From Fallopia convolvulus (lineage: Eukaryota > Streptophyta > Magnoliopsida > Caryophyllales > Polygonaceae): 64,000 nt of DNA. The translations under genes were made by a program, and so were the position numbers. Positions within the stretch are counted from its first letter, which is position 1; each line of letters starts with the position of its first letter. The stretch covers positions 37,862,823 to 37,926,822 of the forward strand of contig OZ024721.1 in NCBI GenBank assembly GCA_964016875.1. The letters run 5' to 3'. Below, in pieces: positions 57,222-64,000 of the stretch. The notes under the pieces are model-generated. The model saw only the letters and a list, made by a program, of their open reading frames with translations, was not told the origin of the DNA and made no database searches.

Positions 57222-58058
57222 ATGGCATCCAAAATTTCATGCCATGCTCGTTCAATCAGCTTACCCTCCACATCACATCCTCTAGATCCTACCACAGAGG
57301 ATCATCTCTCTAGACTCCGACGAATATCCTCCTCGTCTTCATCCTCCATCTGCCACAACCTAGTCAATATCAAAAGCTTGTACGAACGCATCAACGACTT
57401 GATCCTACTCCCACTCAATCAACAAGTCCTTTCAAATGATCAAGTCATCCGAGCTAGCATTGAAGCGGTTCTAGAAGGCTCTCTTACCTTGTTAGACATA
57501 AGTGGCACTACCATTGATGTTGTGTCTCATATGAAGGGGTCCATTCTAGAGCTCGAGTCATCTCTTCGTAGGAGAAGCGATGAAGCGACGTTCTTGTCAG
57601 CTTACAAAGTATCAAGAAGGAAGATCATCAAGTCGGTTTCCAAGTGCCTTGGAAACTTGAAGAAGGTGGACACCGCGCATCTAGAGAAGGATGATCAAAG
57701 GCTATTGTTTGTAGTAAGGATCTTGAGAGAGGCTCAGGTTATCTGTCTCTCAACATTGAAGTCACTTCTTGATTTTATGTCGGGTTCTAAGGCCCGACGA
57801 CAAGGTTGGTCACTTGTTGCTAAATTGACATCGCAATCGAACCCGCGAGAAGTGGATAATGAGGTGGAGAAAATAGATCAAGCCTTGTCCGCTTTAGATG
57901 CTAAGAAGCTTAGCACTGATATGAATATTGTGCAAAGCCTACAGAAGCAACTCGAGGCAGTGGAGATGACCATGAATGAAATTGAAGATGGTCTGGTGTC
58001 GGTTTCTAGATGTCTTGTTAGAACAAGGGTTTCTCTTTTAAATGTACTCAATCACTAA
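57222..58058 (+). CDS. DUF241 family protein (PF03087), single exon, 278 aa
   Basis: The start MASKISCHARSISLPSTSHP is the usual opening of this plant family. Then LSRLRRISSSSSSSICHNLV, a helical domain with LYERINDLILLPLNQQVLSN and RASIEAVLEGSLTLLDISGT, the basic KVSRRKIIKSVSKCLGNLKK and the terminal heptad-rich LQKQLEAVEMTMNEIEDGLV. Length and lack of introns are normal. Members such as BPS1-like proteins affect root-derived growth signals; the molecular role is not known. A TATA box lies 83 bases upstream. No neighbour suggests a pathway. Confidence 0.93.
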   Translation: MASKISCHARSISLPSTSHPLDPTTEDHLSRLRRISSSSSSSICHNLVNIKSLYERINDLILLPLNQQVLSNDQVIRASIEAVLEGSLTLLDISGTTIDVVSHMKGSILELESSLRRRSDEATFLSAYKVSRRKIIKSVSKCLGNLKKVDTAHLEKDDQRLLFVVRILREAQVICLSTLKSLLDFMSGSKARRQGWSLVAKLTSQSNPREVDNEVEKIDQALSALDAKKLSTDMNIVQSLQKQLEAVEMTMNEIEDGLVSVSRCLVRTRVSLLNVLNH

Positions 58059-58918
58059 TTTTATATTCTTGTGCAACTATTGTAAAGTACCATGATCAAT
58101 GAATTTGGAAATACATTATTATTATTATTATTTCAGATGCTAAAACATCTGTGGTACATTAATTACTATGTAGATTATGTTACTTCTCTAGCTTATGGTA
58201 TGGTAATTAAATTGTATGGTGAAACCTGCTCACTATTGGTCTGACACAAGTTTGTGTTTGCCCCTTTTTGTGTCTGAAATCAACAAGCTATATCATATCA
58301 TCTCTGATATATACACAATTGTAGATGACTTACAAATTACAATAAAAAAAAACAAGTAATGTAATGAAAGAGGCAATGTGTTTGGGTGAATAAAACACAT
58401 TGGTGGGCCGGGCAGGTTCTAACAGACTACTGCCTACACTGATCACACGTTGACTTAGATTAGCTTTAATCCATATCTGAGCTGTCATTATTCCAAGTGT
58501 AATGTAAAGAGTAGACAATAGCATGCTCGAGATCTCTGCTTACTCCATTTTTATTAGCTCCCCCTCATCTAATCTGCAGTAGTGGCCTGGCAACTACATG
58601 CAATTACAGTTTAAAAATACAGCATGTTGTATCTATGTTTTTACCTAACACCAAAGGGTGCAACAATTGGCCCCTTCAACTCTGCATTCAGTTATCTAAT
58701 TATCTGATGGTTTGTGTAAGAACGAGTTCTGACAACTTCAAACTCACTCACAGAGTAAGATTCTACAATCATGATCCTGCTTCAACTCCTCAACTTCAAC
58801 TATAAGGATGTTCTTTTATAAGGCAACAAAATGCTCAACTTTTGCTTGTTGTGGTGAGTTGCTTGTTTTGTGTGCCGGACCGTTGTCTTGTGCTTGCAGG
58901 GTTTCTGGATAGGGGTCC
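58059..58918 (+). other. Intergenic DNA between the DUF241 gene and element D
   Basis: Begins with a 3' UTR-like stretch containing an (ATT)n run near 58113. No gene or element is recognised. Confidence 0.5.
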
Positions 58919-59683
58919 TGATGATGTCCAAAACAGCAAAAGCAAAAAGTGGGCCCAGGAGGTCCCCCATAGGCAAGTTGGGTACCCACATCCATGTGGT
59001 TATCTAAAAAACAAAAACTCCCAACGCGCGCGAGGTCTATCAAACATCCCGGGACGAGGTCTCAACCTCGTCACCGCTAAGTACGCCCGCCCGCTCGAAC
59101 CAATCACCAACAACCTCACTCCTGAACCAATCACCGGCGGCCTCACTCCCAAACCAATCACAGGTGACCTCACTCATGGACCAATCAAAAACCCCTATTT
59201 CAAGTATCCCACATCGGACATTAGCCTAAACTCAACCCCCCAATTCTCTATAAATAGAGAAGGACCTCGTAGGAAGAGGGGGTCGAAAAACAACTTGAAC
59301 TCAAGAACTCTCTTGTTTGTTAAAGATCGACGTGATAGGAATACCGTCAACAGACCTCGTTACAGATAAGAGAAATCCACAAAAAGACTCCAAGTCATAC
59401 AAAGACCTCGCCTACACTAAAGACCTCGCTACAAAATCTCACAAAGCTCTCTACACCACGTATCCAAATCTACCTCGCCTTAGCGTCGACCTCGCAACAT
59501 TTAGGTTTGATCTCGGAACCTCGTAGGAGGTCTAGGTGTAATTCTTAAAGTTGTTCATCAATCTCGTAGGTGTGTAACCTCGTTATTTGGGAGAAAAGTC
59601 ATAAATAAAGGAGCAAGTGTTTGCACTCAAATATAATAATCTTATTTCTTGTCTCGTAGCGAACCTCGTTATTTTGGATTTCA
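58919..59683 (+). repeat. 5' LTR of element D
   Basis: 765 bp, TGATGATGTCC...GGATTTCA. It shares with C the start, the CCCACATCGGACA word, the palindromic TATA box and the end. ACCTCG/CGAGGT occurs about 12 times. Confidence 0.88.
59246..59259 (+). promoter_or_regulatory. Palindromic TATA box in the LTR of D
   Basis: CTCTATAAATAGAG, identical to that of element C. Confidence 0.8.
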
Positions 59684-59687
59684 TCAC

Positions 59688-59705
59688 TCGCGCCGTCTGT
59701 GGGAA
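59688..59705 (+). promoter_or_regulatory. Primer binding site of element D
   Basis: TCGCGCCGTCTGTGGGAA, four bases after the LTR. The second base differs from the TGGCGCC form of C. Confidence 0.75.
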
Positions 59706-59769
59706 CCTCTTCATCCTAAGTAGCTCCCCATTTTGTAGTGCAAACCTTGATTCCTAAAACCCCCTCAAA

Positions 59770-62700
59770 ATGGCTTGTCCAAACAATTTCTTCCCTCAAC
59801 ATCCCGACAATATGGCCGAGACCCCTCCATGGGCGACGACAGGTCCGTCAGGGTACCCTTTTGTGGTCCCGCCAGGCTGGACATACAACATCCCACAAAA
59901 CCCATACCCGTTCCAAGGGTATGAACAGGGTGGCGCCCCTTTCAACCAGTATCCCTATCCGGGGTACGGGCAGTACCAACCGGGCCAAGCTCCCCCATAC
60001 GTCCCGATTCCTCCCCAGGGGCAGCCTCACTCCGAGTACGTGCCCGCATATGTCCCGGGCTACACCCCGGGGCAGGAGGCGCCCACGAACGGATCTACCA
60101 CGGAGAGGCCCTCCCGAGATCCAATGCAGATCTCGCGATCCCGTTCCCGGCGTACAGAAAGGCGCGACATGGAGCTGTCCGAGACGGCGGCAAGCGCGCA
60201 ACGCCCTCTGGCGAGGTCAAAGTCGAAGTCTGCTCGCCCATCCGTCGAGAGTGGGTACAGGAATCCCTTCGTACCCGAAATCCAAGTGGCACACGTGCCC
60301 AAAGGCTTCCATTGGCCACAAATGGGACTTTACGACGGCACGGCCGACCCCGAGGACCACATAAAACACTACGCCGTCCAGATGAACGTCAACTCTTACA
60401 ATGACGCCATTTTCTGTCGGATCTTTCCGACCACTCTGGACAAGGCGGCAATGACGTGGTTCACCAGCCTTAAGGTCGAGTCGATAGCCTCGTTTTCCCA
60501 GCTATGCGAGTCCTTCGTCGGGCACTTCAACGGCTCAAGGAAGCGCAAGAAGAACATGCGCGATCTCCGTGGCATCGAGTTGGGGGAAAACGAGAAGCTG
60601 GGTACCTTTTTTACGAGGTTCACCACCACGGTCGCTGAGATCGCGCAGATCGACGAGGCGTCGGTCCGCGACATCCTCATGGGCAACCTTCGCCAGGGGG
60701 ATTTCAAATGTCGCATTTTCCTCAAAAATCCGACCACGTATGAGAGCCTGTGTGCTCGAATCACGGCACAGGTCTACGCCGAGGACGCTGCCAGCCAGAG
60801 CTCGCGACCGAGGACCGACAAGGAAATCGTAACCGAGGCTAAGGGAAAGGCTAAAGTGGTTGCGCCGGCCGCGAGGGACGCGTACATGACGCAAACTCAC
60901 GACCGGCGTGCCGATTACAAAAGCAACAACAACAAAAGCAACAACAATAGCAGAGGCAACAACGACAATAGAAACAACAACCGCTACGACAACCGTGGCG
61001 GTGGGGGTTGGAGCTGCTTCGGCGGGAAGCCACGAGGTTACAAAGGCAAAGGTGGCCCCACCTACAACCCAAACGAGAAAAAGTGCGCCAACCCCGCGTC
61101 GGGGGCCAACCTCGTGCAGCAGGAACCAACCAGGCCCCGACCAGGCAGCGCAGAACAACAGGCTCCGGCAAGGCAGTCGCGCTCCGGACAAGCCGCGGCG
61201 CCCGATGGGTACATCAATACCATCTCGGGCGGACCCTCGCTGGCGGGCTCGAGCCAGGCGGAGAGGAAAAGATACGCAAGGGCGAGTCACCATGAGCCCT
61301 CGGTATACAGCGTGACACAAACCTCGCGGTCCCATGTGGGTATGGCCTTCACGACAGAAGACGCCGAAGGGCTTCATATGCCCCACTCCGACCCCCTGGT
61401 GATACACGCTCAGTTGGGCTCAAAGATAGTGAAGCGAATACTGGTGGACACGGGTTCCTCCGTGGACATCATGTACTTCGGCGCTTTCGAGCAGCTCGGG
61501 ATCTCCGCGACGTCCTTGAGGCCCTACGCTGGGAAGCTCACCTCCTTCTCAGGGAACGAGGTCGATGTCGCTGGTCTCATAGACCTTTGGATGACCCTCG
61601 GTACTGGCCCGGCAACAAGAACCGAGGTAATAGAGTTTACGGTGGTGCACCTGCCCTCGGCCTACAACGCAATCATCGGGAGAGTCTCCTTGATGAAATT
61701 CCAGGCGGTGGTCTCCATCTACCACCTGAAAATGAAGTTCCCCACCAACGTGGGTGTCGGAGAGGTGAAGGGCAACCAAGAAGAGGGCCGCGTCTGCTAC
61801 ATGTCCTCGGCTAAGCAAAAATGCCCTGTGTTCATGGTGGAGACTTCGGGTGAAGCGGACCTCGAGGTCCGGGACTTCACAATACCCACTCCCGAGGCAG
61901 AAAGAAGGGTTATTACCCCCTTCGAGAACAAATCAGAGAAGATCTACCTCGGGGGTTGCCTTACTGGGAACGCGGCAGCGTCACTAGAAGCCCTGCTTGC
62001 TGGGTCCCGCGACGTATTCGCCTGGACTGCAAAAGATATCTGAGGTGTGCCTCGGACCCTGGCCCAGCACTCCCTGAACATCGACGTCGCCGTTCGTCCT
62101 GTGGTGCAGCGTCGAAGGAAAATGAACGAAGAAAGGGCAATCGCCGCAAATGAAGAGGTGGCCAAGCTGCTGGCCGCAGATTTCATACGCGAAGTCCAGT
62201 ATCCGAAATGGCTGTCCAATGTCGTTTTGGTCAAAAAGGCCAGCGGCAAGTGGCGAATGTGTGTAGACTTCAAAGACCTCAACAAGGCATGCCCCAAAGA
62301 CAGCTACCCCCTGCCCTCGATCGACGCACTTGTAGATTCGACCGCTGGGCATGAGGTCTTGAGTTTCCTCGACGCCTACTCGGGGTACAACCAGATCTCG
62401 ATGAATCCCCGTGACGAGGAAGAAACATCCTTTATCACCCAGCGGGGGACATACTGTTATAAGGTCATGCCGTTTGGCCTCAAGAACGCGGGAGCCACAT
62501 TCCAACGCCTCGTCGATCGGATTTTTAAAGATCACCTGGACAGGAACGTATCCGCCTACGTCGACGACATCGTGGTACGAAGCAAGGGCCCCGAGGAGCA
62601 TCTGGCTGACCTCGCCGAGGTTTGCACCACCCTCGGACACCACCAGCTCAGCCTGAATCCCGAGAAGTGCGTTTTTGGCGTGTCCTCGGGAAAGTTTTTG

Positions 62701-64000
62701 GGATTCATGATCAGCGAGCGCGGGATCGACGTCAACCCCGCCAAAATAGAATCAATCCTCGCAATGAGGTCTCCCCGATCTCGTACCGAGGTACAAAGGC
62801 TCAACGGCGCTGTAAACTACTTGGGGAGGTTTTGCTCCCGCCTAGCAGACAAGTCCCTCCCATTCTTCGCCGCCCTAAAAAAGAACGACAAGTTCGTCTG
62901 GGACGAAAGACTCGAGACAGCCTTCTCTGAGTTAAAAACCTTCCTCACCGAGCTCCCCACCTTGTCACCTCCACGTGCGGGTGAAGATTTGCAACTGTAT
63001 GTGGCGGTGAGTCCCGAGACCGTCAGCGCGGTGCTCACAAGAGAGGTCATGCACCCGGTATACTTTGTGAGCCGCGTGCTCCAGCCCGCGGAGCAGAGAT
63101 ACTCCCTGGAAGAGAAGATGGCGCTGGCTGTGGTGACCGCTGCGAGGCGACTACGCCCATACTTCCACGCACATCCCATCCAGGTTCTCTCGGACCTCCC
63201 GCTCCGCCAAATTCTGCATCAGCCCGCTCTCTCCGGACGTATGACCAAGTGGGCCGTCGAGCTCTCCGAGTTCGATATCAATTATCTTCCGAGAACCGCG
63301 ATGAAGGGACAATCCCTCGCCGACTTTATGGTGGAGGTCACCTTCCCCGAGACAGACACAAGCTCGGACGAATGGAAAGTATTCGTTGACGGCTCACGAT
63401 GTGACGCCGGTGGTGGGGCCGGGGTGTTCCTCGCTGGACCCTCAATCGAGACGGAGTATGCTCTCAACTTCGCCTTTGATGCCACCAACAACGACGCCGA
63501 GTATGAGGCCATGATCGTCGGGATCAAGATGGCGCTACTCAATGGGGCCCGCAAAATCAGGGTCTACACAGATTCCGAATTGGTGGCGCGACAACTCAAC
63601 GGCCAATACGACACCAGAACAGGTTTTCTGCCCGCTTACCGAGCAAAAGTCAAAGCCTTCGTTTCGTGCCTCGAAACTTTCGCGGTGGAATCAATCCCGC
63701 GGACCTCAAAGACCAAGGCGGATGCCCTCGCCAGGTTAGGCTCCGCACTTCCCTTGGATGTGGGAAACCGCGTCATGGTGGAGAGAAAGCTCTCACGAAG
63801 CGTAGATAGCGAGGTCATGTCCATAATGACCGAGGACTGGAGGTTCCCGGTGACGAGGTACATACAAAGCGGCATCCTCCCAGAAGACCCCGCGCTGGCC
63901 AGAAAGCTAAAAATGCAGGCCGCCCGCTACTGCGTCGTCGGCAACCAGCTTTATCGCCGGGGCTACGCTGAGCCCAACCTGCTGTGCATACCGCCCGAAG
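59770..64000 (+). CDS. Element D gag-protease-RT-RNase H-aRNH polyprotein, one TGA, incomplete
   Basis: ATG at 59770 (MACPNNFFPQHPDNM). Open to a TGA at 62041-62043 (codon 758), then open in the same frame to the window end. Seen: Pro/Tyr-rich N-terminus, Arg/Ser stretch, gag core (MGLYDGTADPEDHIKHYAVQ), Asn/Gly-rich RNA-binding-like linker without CCHC, protease LVDTGSSVDIMYFGAFEQL (about residue 558), then after the stop RT with KWRMCVDFKDLNKACPKDSY and AYVDDIVVRS (about 929), RNase H (YFHAHPIQVLSDLPLRQIL) and the second RNase H (WKVFVDGSRCDAGG, VYTDSELVARQLNGQYD). Element C has CGA (Arg) at the TGA site. The stop falls between protease and RT; a C-to-T mutation is likelier than regulated readthrough, but the latter is possible. 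Confidence 0.9.

Larger units (their letters stand above)
58919..64000 (+). mobile_element. Element D: Tat-like Ty3/Gypsy retrotransposon, 5' part, runs off the window
   Basis: A 5' LTR, primer site and gag-pol frame are homologous to element C throughout, but the LTR has clearly diverged (765 against 838 bp), so D is a sister subfamily. The five bases before the LTR are GGTCC. Everything visible is nearly intact. The rest (integrase, array, antisense gene, 3' LTR) lies beyond 64000. Confidence 0.92.

Noticed and set aside
62041..62043. Selenocysteine codon
   Set aside because: Plants lack the selenocysteine system and no insertion element is seen; mutation or readthrough is simpler.

Overview
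The window is eudicot-like plant nuclear DNA. It has GT-AG introns, TATA boxes, plant-only gene families (DUF241, the DUF7796-like family, a plant O-fucosyltransferase) and a dense nest of plant LTR retrotransposons (SIRE-like Copia, Tat-like and Athila-like Gypsy), with a LINE, a hAT MITE and long-inverted-repeat elements. Nothing bacterial or organellar is seen. The species cannot be named from sequence alone.

Layout. (1) 1-18635: Gypsy element A with very long LTRs (3' LTR 3.79 kb; the 5' LTR is cut by the window edge). It has a gag with one stop and no visible pol. An 8.1-kb Copia element B (1813-9923, minus strand, target duplication ACTTT) sits about 90 bp inside A, just after its primer site. 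B lacks protease, integrase and the RT active site, but carries a 784-codon open frame behind pol. (2) 18636-25048: a LINE RNase H relic, then a complete-looking 10-exon O-fucosyltransferase gene (19670-23975, plus). (3) 25049-47498: a fold-back element F split by a MULE-like element G (25290-27132, 9-bp target duplication) and by a 19.8-kb Tat-like Gypsy element C (27327-47114). C holds a decayed gag-pol with two RNase H domains, an 86-bp tandem array and a spliced antisense gene with its own TATA box. A rearranged Athila element E (about 37344-45117) lies in the leader of that antisense gene. (4) 47516-52920: a decayed minus-strand LINE carrying a 350-bp hAT MITE, then a 0.69-kb inverted-repeat element. 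(5) 53429-58058: two plus-strand host genes, a two-exon DUF7796-like type II membrane protein and a single-exon DUF241 protein. (6) 58919-64000: a second Tat-like element D, open in one frame for 4.2 kb except for one TGA, running off the window.

By eye, LTR differences are about 3/1057 (B), 6/1690 plus a 26-bp indel (A), 2/408 (E) and 25/838 (C). C is therefore the oldest of the four, and each nested element is younger than its host. The three host genes do not form an obvious pathway.

The most unusual signal is that three retroelement families each carry their own heavily repeated short word through LTR, coding and non-coding parts: GGGAAC/GTTCCC in B, ACCTCG/CGAGGT in C and D, and the palindrome TCGGGCCCGA in E. 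Counts are by eye and need computing. The antisense spliced gene in C and the head-to-tail one-LTR layout of E are the other strong leads.
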